Part shown: positions 1 through 6,585 of the stretch, in pieces
Layout: the number at the start of each line of letters is the position of its first letter
How positions within the stretch are numbered: position 1 is the first letter of the stretch
DNA from: Clostridia bacterium
Lineage (GTDB): Bacteria > Bacillota > Peptococcia > DRI-13 > DTU073
DNA: 7,292 nt
Assembly: GCA_028709105.1 (NCBI GenBank)
Contig: JAQVYD010000035.1
Location: forward strand, 1-7,292
Direction of reading: 5' to 3'
Translations under genes and position numbers: made by a program
The notes under the pieces: model-generated
What the model was told of the DNA's origin: nothing
Seen by the model: the letters and a program-made list of their open reading frames with translations, nothing else
Database searches by the model: none

Positions 1-571
1 TAACCAGTTTTTTTATTTCGGCAAGAATATTTTGCGGTGCACGGCTTTTTTCACGTCCCCGGACATAAGGAACAATACAGTAAGTACAAAAATTATTACA
101 ACCATAGGTAATATTTACTCGTGCTTTAAAAGGAACTTGACGTACCGCGGGCAGGTCTTCTCTTATTTCCGCCTGATCAGATAAAATTTGCATCTGTGCT
201 GTTTTGGTTTCCTGAAGCTTGTTAATCAGCTCCGGTAATTGCGCCAGATTATGTGTACCAAAAATCAAATCGACCTGAGGAGCACGGTGACGAATTTTTT
301 CCGCTGTCTTTTCCTGCTGCACCATACAACCACAGATTCCGATAATTAATTCAGGATTTTGAGCTTTTAATTCTTTTAATTCGCCGACCTTACTTAAAAC
401 CTTATTTTCTGCTTTTTCCCGAATACAACAGGTATTAAAAAGAATAATGTCTGCTTGAGATAAATCATTAGCCATAACATATCCCATTTTCTCAAGTAAA
501 CCGGCGATTGTTTCTGAATCCCTTTCATTAGCCTGACAACCAAAAGTCGCAATATAATATTTTTTATTCAT
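1..571 (-). CDS. miaB: MiaB, tRNA-2-methylthio-N6-dimethylallyladenosine synthase (N-terminal part, cut by window edge)
   Basis: This radical-SAM enzyme adds a methylthio group to N6-isopentenyl-adenosine 37 of tRNAs that read UNN codons, in the cytoplasm. I translated the reverse strand from ATG at 571 and get 190 complete codons, roughly 40% of a usual 440-450-residue MiaB; the rest lies left of base 1. The N-terminal methylthiotransferase domain shows its three cluster cysteines in FGCQANERDSE (C12), NTCCIREKAENKV (C48) and GICGCMVQQ (C82). The radical-SAM motif is GCNNFCTYC (C158, C162, C165), followed by IVPYVRGRE. The NTCC-REKAENKV and NERDSE signatures fit MiaB rather than MtaB or RimO. 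Position 14 is Ala where most MiaB proteins I know have Met (FGCQMNE), a small change. An AGAGGT ribosome binding site lies about 8 nt upstream. The gene is downstream of the patatin gene on the same strand, 76 bp away. The family call is secure. Confidence 0.96.
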   Translation of the reverse strand, partial: MNKKYYIATFGCQANERDSETIAGLLEKMGYVMANDLSQADIILFNTCCIREKAENKVLSKVGELKELKAQNPELIIGICGCMVQQEKTAEKIRHRAPQVDLIFGTHNLAQLPELINKLQETKTAQMQILSDQAEIREDLPAVRQVPFKARVNITYGCNNFCTYCIVPYVRGREKSRAPQNILAEIKKLV

Positions 572-619
572 AACTAGATACCTCTTTAAATCTAATTAAA
601 TTATCAGTATTAGTCTGTT

Positions 620-637
620 TATAATACGCTTATTATA
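620..637. repeat. AT-rich inverted repeat in the patatin-miaB gap
   Basis: TATAATA (620-626) and TATTATA (631-637) are perfect reverse complements separated by CGCT. The stem is all A-T, so it is too weak for a convincing terminator and has no U-run. It overlaps the possible -10 box of miaB and could equally be a chance product of AT-rich sequence. Confidence 0.35.
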
Positions 638-662
638 GTATATCACATTAAGTATATAGCAA
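632..662 (-). promoter_or_regulatory. possible promoter of miaB
   Basis: On the minus strand a consensus TATAAT (632-637) is preceded by TTGCTA (657-662) with a 19-nt spacer, which is longer than the usual 17. The -35 box lies in the last codons of the patatin gene. If real, miaB can be transcribed separately from the patatin gene. This is a by-eye match in an AT-rich stretch and is weak. Confidence 0.3.
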
Positions 663-1505
663 CTGTTTTATTCGTGGTAATACCTCAAGAGTAGCCTGAT
701 ATCCGCATTTGACAAGATAATCAATTTTACGCATATCACCATGATGTACGTAATTAATCGCCGGAGAAATAATCAAGTCGGCAGACTCAATACTAGGTCT
801 AGTAATTTGATAAATCATCAAATCAATCGTCTGCAGAGCAATTTCTAAAATATCATCTACTCCGGGTACAGGATTACCGCTATAACCGAGATTAACAGCA
901 ATAACCTTCTGTGCCCCCATCATCCGCGTTATTTCTACAGGCAAATTAGCCCGAACTCCTCCATCTACTAATCTCATCTTTTTAATTATTTTGGGCTGAA
1001 AAATACCGGGGATAGAAATACTGGCTCTCATCGCTTCAGCTAAAGTAGCATCTTGCACAAAGAGATAATCACTCCTCAATAAAAGACGATTAGGCAAGGA
1101 GGTAAAAACGACGATGTTGGTATTGTTAATATCTACAGCAGTAATCGCTAAAGGGATTTTAATGTTTTTTAATTTAGTTCCTTTCGTTAAAGTATAAAAA
1201 TATTTTTCTAAGCAATCACCCTGAATAAGTCCACTAATTGAAGGCTCCCCGGAAAAAAAGATATTAACGAGTGAAGAAATACCTCCCCAATAGTCTATAT
1301 CAAAATATTTTTTGTTTATTTGTCTGGCCAAAAGCTTAATCTCCTGGGGAGAATAGCCATAGGCATATAAACCGGCCACGATAGAACCGGCACTTGTCCC
1401 GGAAATAAAGGCAGGTTGAATCTTCGCTTCCTGCAAAGCCTGTAAAACGCCAATATGTGCGCTTCCCCGCACGCCACCACCTGAAAGAACCAACCCTAAA
1501 CTCAT
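648..1505 (-). CDS. patatin-like phospholipase family protein (RssA/YchK-type serine hydrolase)
   Basis: This is a 285-residue cytoplasmic serine hydrolase of the patatin family, whose members cleave acyl esters of phospholipids or other lipids with a Ser-Asp dyad. All signature elements are visible. The glycine-rich oxyanion loop SGGGVRG sits near residues 8-14, the nucleophile elbow GTSAG has Ser38, and the catalytic Asp181 lies in the DGG of LVDGGVRANLPVE. The segment AEAMRASISIPGIFQP before it is also typical of the family. The size matches stand-alone bacterial RssA/YlbK-type proteins, with no signal peptide, membrane helix or extra domain. The start at ATG 1505 is supported by a GGAGAGGGGG ribosome binding site 6-7 nt upstream. 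The gene is divergent from the L,D-transpeptidase and lies 5' of miaB. The 104 bp between the divergent starts is AT-rich, with no clear -35/-10 pair on either strand. The true substrate cannot be told from sequence. Confidence 0.92.
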   Translation of the reverse strand: MSLGLVLSGGGVRGSAHIGVLQALQEAKIQPAFISGTSAGSIVAGLYAYGYSPQEIKLLARQINKKYFDIDYWGGISSLVNIFFSGEPSISGLIQGDCLEKYFYTLTKGTKLKNIKIPLAITAVDINNTNIVVFTSLPNRLLLRSDYLFVQDATLAEAMRASISIPGIFQPKIIKKMRLVDGGVRANLPVEITRMMGAQKVIAVNLGYSGNPVPGVDDILEIALQTIDLMIYQITRPSIESADLIISPAINYVHHGDMRKIDYLVKCGYQATLEVLPRIKQLLYT

Positions 1506-1593
1506 TAACGTTCCCCCTCTCCGTTAGCTATTATTACACTATATGAAAAAGAATAGCACTGTGATTTTATATAAAAGAACAATACTTCTTAAG

Positions 1594-1601
1594 AAAGGAG
1601 G
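1594..1601 (+). promoter_or_regulatory. strong ribosome binding site that points to an ATT start codon
   Basis: AAAGGAGG is a near-perfect anti-16S match, but the first ATG (1634) is 32 nt further on, much too far for it. Exactly 8 nt after the site is ATT (1610-1612), in frame with the L,D-transpeptidase. The only purine-rich stretch near ATG 1634 is AGGA at 1629-1632, which leaves just one base before the start. AAAGG (1594-1598) could pair with CCTTT (1605-1609) and partly mask the site. Confidence 0.7.
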
Positions 1602-1609
1602 ACCCCTTT

Positions 1610-2581
1610 ATTAAAACTATTAAAATCAGGAAAATGCTTTTACTTTTCGTCTTTTTTTACTTTTTTTTCTGTCTAAATACAGCAACACAAGGAAAAGAAA
1701 TAAATTGTTTTATTGAAAAGAAGCAAAGCTGCTGTCAAGAGGATTTCCCCGAATTATGCAGACATAAACAAGATAAGCAAAATATAGCTATACAAGAATT
1801 ACAACAAATACTTTTAAGCCTCGGATATTATAAGGGCGAAATAACCGGCCTTTATGATGAGCGAACCATAACAGCTGTTAGCAGCTTTCAAAAAGAAGCA
1901 GGCCTGGCCGTAGACGGAGAGGTCAAATATCATGTCTGGTTAAAACTTGCTCAAGCTACAGAAAATAAAGTAATGAGAAAAAAAACACCTCCCCCCTCAG
2001 GAGAAATCTGTTTAGTGATTGATACCTTTCGGCGCAGACTAATAGTCATGAATGATCATAAACTATATGCTCAATTTCCTGTCGCTATTGGCAAAACCCA
2101 TACTCCTTCGCCTCTTGGTAATTGGAAAATCATTAACAAAGGCTTTAATTGGGGCACAGGTTTTGGTACTCGCTGGCTAGGTCTCAATGTTCCTTGGGGG
2201 GTATACGGCATTCATGGAACAAATAAACCGTGGTCAATTGGTTCCATGGCTAGTCATGGTTGTTTTCGAATGTTGAATAAAGATGTGGAAACGATTTTCC
2301 CTTGGATAAAAAACGGCACACCCGTAATTGTGGTAGGCAATCCTTTCGGTTATATGTCAGGGGGAATACAAAGGTTAAATGTGGGTGATAAATGTGCGGC
2401 GATAACTGTAATTCAAGAGAAATTATGGCGAAAAGGGTTTTACAAAGGAAAAGCTGATGGTATTTACGGTCCTGCTACAGAAAAGGCGGTAAAAGAACTA
2501 CAAAAAATTTACTCTTTGCAGAAAACAGGGCAAGTAGGTTATCAAGAATATGAAGTTCTGGGTATTGTAAACACAAAATAA
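1610..2581 (+). CDS. exported L,D-transpeptidase (YkuD domain) with peptidoglycan-binding domains at both ends
   Basis: The protein probably forms 3-3 cross-links or attaches proteins to peptidoglycan, using a catalytic cysteine outside the membrane. Numbering from ATT 1610 (323 residues; 315 from the first ATG at 1634), the order is as follows. A signal peptide spans about 1-25, with a basic n-region (K-T-I-K-I-R-K) and a very Phe/Leu-rich core. A short cysteine-rich linker follows (Cys 33, 41, 42, 50). The first PG_binding_1 domain spans about 59-113 (LGYYKGEITGLYDERT). The YkuD catalytic domain spans about 133-243, with the motif IHGTNKP...SHGCFRM (His202, His216, Cys218, Arg220). The second PG_binding_1 domain spans about 256-320 (KGFYKGKADGIYGPAT). 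Starting at ATG 1634 would remove every positive charge from the signal n-region. The FFFC in the core is not a good lipobox, so signal peptidase I cleavage is more likely. The stop codon lies inside a terminator stem. The function is clear; the start codon is inferred. Confidence 0.93.
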   Translation: MKTIKIRKMLLLFVFFYFFFCLNTATQGKEINCFIEKKQSCCQEDFPELCRHKQDKQNIAIQELQQILLSLGYYKGEITGLYDERTITAVSSFQKEAGLAVDGEVKYHVWLKLAQATENKVMRKKTPPPSGEICLVIDTFRRRLIVMNDHKLYAQFPVAIGKTHTPSPLGNWKIINKGFNWGTGFGTRWLGLNVPWGVYGIHGTNKPWSIGSMASHGCFRMLNKDVETIFPWIKNGTPVIVVGNPFGYMSGGIQRLNVGDKCAAITVIQEKLWRKGFYKGKADGIYGPATEKAVKELQKIYSLQKTGQVGYQEYEVLGIVNTK

Positions 2582-2617
2582 GAAAGTGCCGCTAATTTCG
2601 GCACTTTCTTATTTTGT
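2573..2617. terminator. bidirectional intrinsic terminator between convergent genes
   Basis: A perfect 19-bp stem pairs 2573-2591 with 2599-2617 around the 7-nt loop CTAATTT. The inner part is GC-rich (GTGCCG/CGGCAC) and the outer arms are A-rich on the left and T-rich on the right, so each strand gives a hairpin followed by a U-rich tail. It sits between the convergent L,D-transpeptidase and decarboxylase genes and should stop transcription from both. The left arm includes the transpeptidase stop codon TAA (2579-2581). Confidence 0.9.
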
Positions 2618-2643
2618 CTATCCTGCAGCTTCATTAAATTTAC

Positions 2644-4167
2644 TTAAATCGCCCGTACATGTGTCTTTACATTCTCTGTTTCAGTTTTTTCTGCCATAGA
2701 TAAACGTTTCTTCAACACTTTAATTTCTTTGACCTCCGGATCTTCCGTACCCTGTAGTTCGGCCCTTTCTTTGCGCAAAACATTAACATAATCAATAATT
2801 TCCTGCGTGATTTTTTCTCCTGGACAAACGAGAGGAATGCCTGGCGGATAAGCCATAATCATTTCCGCACTAATCTCTCCTTCTGCTTTATCAAGAGGAA
2901 TTAGTCTGGTTTCGGCAAAAAAAGCCTTACGGGGAGAAATCGCCAATTCGGGAAGTGTAGGCAAAGGAATAAAGTATTTTACTACATTTTTCACACTTCT
3001 CCCCTCGGCAATTTCTTTTAAAGCAGTAATTAATTTACGGAGACTCTCCCGATTATCTCCTAAACTAACCACTGCCAAAACATTAAATAAATCAGAAAGC
3101 TCGACTTGGATCTGATATTTTTTTCTTAAGATTTTTTCCATCTCATAACCGGAAAGCCCTAAAGCTTTAACATTAACAACAATTTTAGTTGGGTCCCAAG
3201 CGAAACAACCCGGTTGCTCTAAGACTTCCTCCCCCATTACATCAAGTCCCTCAATTTTATTTATTTCAGAACGCGCCCACTGGGCTAAATCGTATATGGC
3301 GGTAATTAATCTCTCGCCCTTTTCCGCTAACTGTTTACGAGCAATATCCAAAGAAGCCAACAATAGATAAGAAGGACTAGTAGTCTGTATTAAATTAAGA
3401 ACAGCTTTAACCTTTTTAGAATTAATTAAATCCCCTTGCTGCAGCAGAAGTGAACTCTGTGTTAAGGAACCTCCGAGTTTATGCGTACTGCTGGCAGCTA
3501 AATCTGCCCCTGCTTCCATTGCCGAAAGAGGCAAACGTGAATCGAACTTTAAATGAGCCCCATGAGCTTCATCAACAAGCACAGGTTTCCTAAAAGCATG
3601 AGCAAGATTAACAATTGTCTGTAACTCAGAAGCTATCCCGTAATAAGTCGGATTAATTAAAAAAATTGCTTTAGCCTCAGGATGTTTTTCTAAAGCTTGG
3701 GCTACTGTTTCCGCTTTTACACCCATGGCAATACCTAGGGAATCATCTATTTCCGGTTCAATATAGATCGGTTCGGCCCCACTAAGAATAATCCCTCCCA
3801 GAGCTGATTTATGCGCATTACGTGGGATAATTATTTTATCTCCCGGTTCACATACACTCATAATCATGGCCTGAATCCCACAAGTAGTCCCATTAACTAA
3901 AAAATAAGCATGTTCTGCACCATAAAGCTGGGCTGCCAAGGTTTCAGCTTCCTTAATTACACTAACAGGATTACAAATATTATCAAGATCTTCCATACAA
4001 GTTAAGTCAAGTTTTAAGCAAGCAGAACCCAATAGTTTTTTCATTTCTTGGTTCCCCCTACCCTGTTTATGACCAGGCACATGAAAAGAAGTAGTTCCAT
4101 CTTCCGTATATTTCTTCAAAGCAGCATAAATGGGTAATTGCTTTTGTTCAAATGTCTTTTTAAACAT
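2644..4167 (-). CDS. Orn/Lys/Arg decarboxylase family protein (PLP-dependent, SpeA/YaaO type)
   Basis: This 507-residue fold-type I PLP enzyme decarboxylates a basic amino acid (arginine, lysine or ornithine), giving agmatine, cadaverine or putrescine in the cytoplasm. Visible landmarks are HVPGHKQGRG near residues 29-38, typical of the group; NGTTCGIQA (92-100) for phosphate binding; NAHKS with His119, which stacks on PLP; VDEAHGAH with Asp199; and SSTHKLGGSLTQ with the PLP lysine Lys230. The C-terminal domain has AYPPGIPLVCPGE (439-451). It lacks the N-terminal wing domain of the roughly 700-750-residue enterobacterial inducible enzymes and matches the shorter Gram-positive form, with a charged tail after about residue 470. 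The substrate cannot be fixed from motifs, so I give no symbol. The start has an AAGGTGG site 9 nt upstream. A weak TTGCAT-17-TTAAAT pair on the minus strand (4223-4251) may be its promoter. It is monocistronic here and ends at the shared terminator. Confidence 0.93.
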   Translation of the reverse strand: MFKKTFEQKQLPIYAALKKYTEDGTTSFHVPGHKQGRGNQEMKKLLGSACLKLDLTCMEDLDNICNPVSVIKEAETLAAQLYGAEHAYFLVNGTTCGIQAMIMSVCEPGDKIIIPRNAHKSALGGIILSGAEPIYIEPEIDDSLGIAMGVKAETVAQALEKHPEAKAIFLINPTYYGIASELQTIVNLAHAFRKPVLVDEAHGAHLKFDSRLPLSAMEAGADLAASSTHKLGGSLTQSSLLLQQGDLINSKKVKAVLNLIQTTSPSYLLLASLDIARKQLAEKGERLITAIYDLAQWARSEINKIEGLDVMGEEVLEQPGCFAWDPTKIVVNVKALGLSGYEMEKILRKKYQIQVELSDLFNVLAVVSLGDNRESLRKLITALKEIAEGRSVKNVVKYFIPLPTLPELAISPRKAFFAETRLIPLDKAEGEISAEMIMAYPPGIPLVCPGEKITQEIIDYVNVLRKERAELQGTEDPEVKEIKVLKKRLSMAEKTETENVKTHVRAI

Positions 4168-4282
4168 TTAATAACACCACCTTCTGCAAACTATCTTCGT
4201 ATATATTTAAGATAACGAAATAATTTAACCATATTTTTATAAGAGATGCAATGATTTTTTTTCTTATTTTTAACAATACTAT

Positions 4283-4291
4283 TGGTATAAA
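4283..4291 (+). promoter_or_regulatory. possible extended -10 promoter of the mreB-like gene
   Basis: TGGTATAAA fits the extended -10 pattern (TGn plus TATAAT with one mismatch) 28 nt before the start codon. No good -35 box lies at the right distance, as expected for extended -10 promoters. The divergent decarboxylase gene starts 152 bp away, and the gap has no terminator-like hairpin. Confidence 0.4.
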
Positions 4292-4319
4292 AACTATCAG
4301 CTTAGAAAGAGGCGAGAAT

Positions 4320-5363
4320 ATGCCCCCTAAGAAGAAAAAACCCTCTTTAAATTTACGTATCTCTAAAGATATTGGTATTGACCTAGGGACAGCTAATGTT
4401 CTTGTTTTTATGAAAGGGCAAGGAATCATTGCTAATGAACCTTCGGTGGTAGCCTATAACACCTTAACAAGCGAAATACTCGCTGTAGGCAATAATGCCT
4501 ATGCCATGATTGGCCGTACTCCTAAAAACATCATCGCGGTTAGACCTTTAAAAGATGGCGTTATCGCTGATTTTAATACTACTAAAATTATGTTAAGATA
4601 TTTTATTACCAATGCCCTTAAAGGTATGAGCTTAATTAAACCTAGAGTATTAATTAGTGTCCCCATGGGTATAACCCAAGTGGAGAAAAGAGCGGTCATA
4701 GAAGCAGCCACACAGGCTGGTGCTCGCGAAGCTTATTTAATTAGAGAACCGATCGCAGCAGCAATTGGAGCCGGTTTACCTGTAAAGGAAGCCCGTGGCA
4801 GTATGGTCATTAATATCGGAGGAGGCACATCAGAAGTAGCCATTATTTCGCTGAGCGGTATTGTCGTGGGGAAATCCCTCCGTTTAGGAGGTGATACCTT
4901 AAATCAAATCATCCTTAGAGGAATTAGGAAATCAGCTAATCTTGAAATTGGTATTCGAACAGCAGAAAAAATTAAAATAGAAATAGGATATGCTGTCGAT
5001 CCACCCCCTAAGGCAAAATATCTAATTAAAGGTCGCAACCTAACTTCAGGGCTACCTACTGCTGTAGAAATAGAAGCCCAAAAAATAACAGAGGTCCTCA
5101 CAGAACCTCTGGAAACGATCAGCGAAGCGATTCATACAACTCTAGAGAAAACCCCTCCCGAACTGGCTGCCGATATTATAGAGAGGGGAATTGCGTTGAC
5201 TGGTGGTGGAGCTCTTTTAAAGAATCTTGACCGAGCGATTGCCGCTGCTAATAAAATACCTGTTCAGATCGCGAATGACCCCTTAACCTGTGTAGCACAG
5301 GGCATAGGTCAGGTTTTTAAAGATCCACAGTTAATACAACAACTTACAACAACTAAACAGTAA
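4320..5363 (+). CDS. mreB: MreB/Mbl-family rod-shape actin homologue, divergent nucleotide site
   Basis: MreB-family proteins form ATP-dependent filaments under the membrane and guide lateral wall synthesis. I take ATG 4320 (347 residues), because homology begins at SKDIGIDLGTANVLV, and AGAGG lies 7 nt upstream; an in-frame ATG at 4251 would only add a non-homologous hydrophobic stretch. Phosphate-1 is DLGTAN (Asp21). REPIAAAIGAGLPV keeps the Glu before Pro (Glu143) thought to position the attacking water, but the preceding Glu usual in EEP is Arg. Phosphate-2 reads INIGGGTSE, with Asn165 where the family has Asp (DIGGGT). The adenosine region is TGGGALLKNLD (294-304), and PLTCVAQG near 321-328 is also typical. 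The usual GDEMD reads GDTLN, and GERTAE reads GIRTAE. The N-terminus is a basic run (PPKKKK) not usual in MreB. No mreC or mreD is adjacent, so this looks like a second, specialised paralogue. MreB and Mbl cannot be separated confidently. Confidence 0.93.
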   Translation: MPPKKKKPSLNLRISKDIGIDLGTANVLVFMKGQGIIANEPSVVAYNTLTSEILAVGNNAYAMIGRTPKNIIAVRPLKDGVIADFNTTKIMLRYFITNALKGMSLIKPRVLISVPMGITQVEKRAVIEAATQAGAREAYLIREPIAAAIGAGLPVKEARGSMVINIGGGTSEVAIISLSGIVVGKSLRLGGDTLNQIILRGIRKSANLEIGIRTAEKIKIEIGYAVDPPPKAKYLIKGRNLTSGLPTAVEIEAQKITEVLTEPLETISEAIHTTLEKTPPELAADIIERGIALTGGGALLKNLDRAIAAANKIPVQIANDPLTCVAQGIGQVFKDPQLIQQLTTTKQ

Positions 5364-6429
5364 GCAATATTTTTTCTAAATACTGTACAAATTGTTCCAT
5401 GTACTGATGAGGGGCAAGTGTAATTCTGAGCCAATCCGGTAAACCAAAAGAGGTCGTATTGCGCACAAGAATCCCTTCTTGGAGAAGTTTTTCACTAACT
5501 AAAGAAGCATTATTTATTCGTACCAAAAGGAAATTAGACTGGGAAGGTAACACCGTCAATCCTTTCTGCCTAAGTTCTTGGGTCAGCCACTCCCTTTCTC
5601 GTACCGTTTCCTTAATTACCTTCTGTAAATATTTCTCATCCTGCAGAGCAGCTGTTGCCGCCATCTGAGCGATTGTATTCACATTGTAGGGCTGTCTGAT
5701 TTTTTCCAACTCTTTGATGACTTGAGGAGCAGCCACGGCGTAACCTACGCGCAGAGAGGCTAAACTATAGACCTTCGAAAAGGTACGAAGAATAATTAAA
5801 TTGGAATATTTCTTTAATAATTCCCGGGAACGGGGGAAACGGTCGTCTGTAGCATAATGACCATACGCTTCATCTAAAACAACTAAAGTTTTCGGCGGTA
5901 CTTTTTTCAGAAAAAGTTCGAGTTCCGCATGGCTAAAAAATGTACCTGTGGGATTATTAGGATTACAAAGAAAGACGATCTTGACTCCGGGGTGAATAAA
6001 ACGAGCAATTTCCTTAAGATTGAAAGTTAAATCTTTTTGTGGTACTAACGTAACTTTACCCCCCACAATTGTTACAGAGGAAGCATAAGAACTAAAAGTA
6101 GGTGTGGGTATCACCACTTCCTCCCCGGGATTTAAAAAAGCCGTAGCTAACATAAAAATCAACTCATCTGTGCCATTCCCAAGGCAGAAGTTTTCTGCAG
6201 GCAGATTCCAAGATGAACTTAAGGCTTTTTTTAATTCTTGCGCGATCCCATCAGGATAAAAATTAAGCTTCGTTACGCTTTTCTGTAAAATATCTGTTAC
6301 TAAGGGGGACGGTCCCCATAGACTTTCATTGGCAGATAACTTGAGAATAGTTTTTCCCAGTTTTTCTTCTAACTGTTCCTGGGTTAACCCAGGGTCATAA
6401 GGGATTAAGTTTTGAATACTACTGCGCAT
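5353..6429 (-). CDS. hisC: histidinol-phosphate aminotransferase
   Basis: This PLP enzyme converts imidazole-acetol phosphate and glutamate to histidinol phosphate in histidine synthesis; some homologues also transaminate aromatic keto acids. The 358 residues match the family length. Landmarks are LSANESLWGPSP (31-42), GNGTDELI (84-91), CNPNNPTGT (155-163), LDEAYGHY with Asp186 and Tyr189, the PLP lysine Lys219 in RTFSKVYSLASLRVGYA, IRQPYNVN (244-251) which is characteristic of HisC, and WLRITL with Arg335 for the substrate carboxylate. The two glycines common after the lysine (YGLAGLR) are both Ser here. ATG 6429 is the only possible ATG, because an in-frame TGA lies two codons upstream; the GGAGG site is 11 nt away, slightly long. 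A five-codon ORF (6436 down to 6419) overlaps the start in another frame. No other his gene is in the window. Its 3' end overlaps the mreB-like gene by 11 bp, tail to tail. Confidence 0.94.
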   Translation of the reverse strand: MRSSIQNLIPYDPGLTQEQLEEKLGKTILKLSANESLWGPSPLVTDILQKSVTKLNFYPDGIAQELKKALSSSWNLPAENFCLGNGTDELIFMLATAFLNPGEEVVIPTPTFSSYASSVTIVGGKVTLVPQKDLTFNLKEIARFIHPGVKIVFLCNPNNPTGTFFSHAELELFLKKVPPKTLVVLDEAYGHYATDDRFPRSRELLKKYSNLIILRTFSKVYSLASLRVGYAVAAPQVIKELEKIRQPYNVNTIAQMAATAALQDEKYLQKVIKETVREREWLTQELRQKGLTVLPSQSNFLLVRINNASLVSEKLLQEGILVRNTTSFGLPDWLRITLAPHQYMEQFVQYLEKILLTV

Positions 6430-6459
6430 CGTTCATTAAGCCTCCCACTTTTTGCTTCG

Positions 6460-6488
6460 ATTTTATCATATCTTTTCCACAATGTCTT
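6460..6488 (-). promoter_or_regulatory. probable hisC promoter
   Basis: Minus strand: AAGACA (6483-6488, 4 of 6 to TTGACA), a 17-nt spacer and TAAAAT (6460-6465, 5 of 6 to TATAAT). Transcription would start near 6453, leaving a leader of about 24 nt, which is too short for a T-box or attenuator. Confidence 0.5.
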
Positions 6489-6504
6489 TCCTTCTTTGCT
6501 TATA

Positions 6505-6539
6505 AGCTGTTCGTGATTCCCGGTTTCCCGGTAACAGCT
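6505..6539. repeat. inverted repeat enclosing an 8-bp tandem repeat
   Basis: AGCTGTT (6505-6511) pairs perfectly with AACAGCT (6533-6539). The 21-nt interval contains TTCCCGGT twice in tandem (6517-6524 and 6525-6532). It begins a GC-richer stretch of about 100 bp that differs from the AT-rich flanks. It has no U-run and lies upstream of both divergent promoters, so it is not an obvious terminator. The role is unknown. Confidence 0.6.
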
Positions 6540-6573
6540 ATCCAGTAGCTCCCCTCAGCCCCACAAACTCCTC

Positions 6574-6585
6574 CGCCTTAAGGCG
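6574..6585. repeat. 12-bp perfect palindrome
   Basis: CGCCTTAAGGCG is self-complementary over all 12 bases, in the GC-richer part of the hisC/antitoxin intergenic region. It could be a protein-binding site or part of a decayed mobile-element end. The sequence alone does not decide. Confidence 0.5.

Noticed and set aside
1506..1593. Promoters in the divergent patatin/L,D-transpeptidase gap
   Set aside because: TATATAAA (1568-1575) and TATAGT on the other strand look like -10 boxes, but neither has an acceptable -35 box at the right distance.
4251..4319. Upstream in-frame ATG giving a 370-residue MreB with a hydrophobic N-terminus
   Set aside because: The extra 23 residues match nothing in MreB, lie over the probable extended -10 box, and ATG 4320 has a properly spaced AGAGG.
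4160..4429. 89-residue open frame on the minus strand across the decarboxylase/mreB gap
   Set aside because: It runs antisense into the 5' end of the mreB-like gene, has no good ribosome binding site and no recognisable protein character.
4499..4711. 70-residue minus-strand open frame inside the mreB-like gene
   Set aside because: It is a shadow frame opposite strongly conserved MreB coding sequence.
4904..5101. 65-residue minus-strand open frame inside the mreB-like gene
   Set aside because: Shadow frame with no ribosome binding site and no family resemblance.
5459..5668. 69-residue plus-strand open frame inside hisC
   Set aside because: It is antisense to the conserved C-terminal domain of HisC.
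6419..6436. Five-codon ORF (M-N-D-A-Q) overlapping the hisC start, possible leader peptide
   Set aside because: It has no histidine codons and no attenuator follows. The GGAGG is only 4 nt from its ATG. It is probably chance, although translational coupling cannot be excluded.
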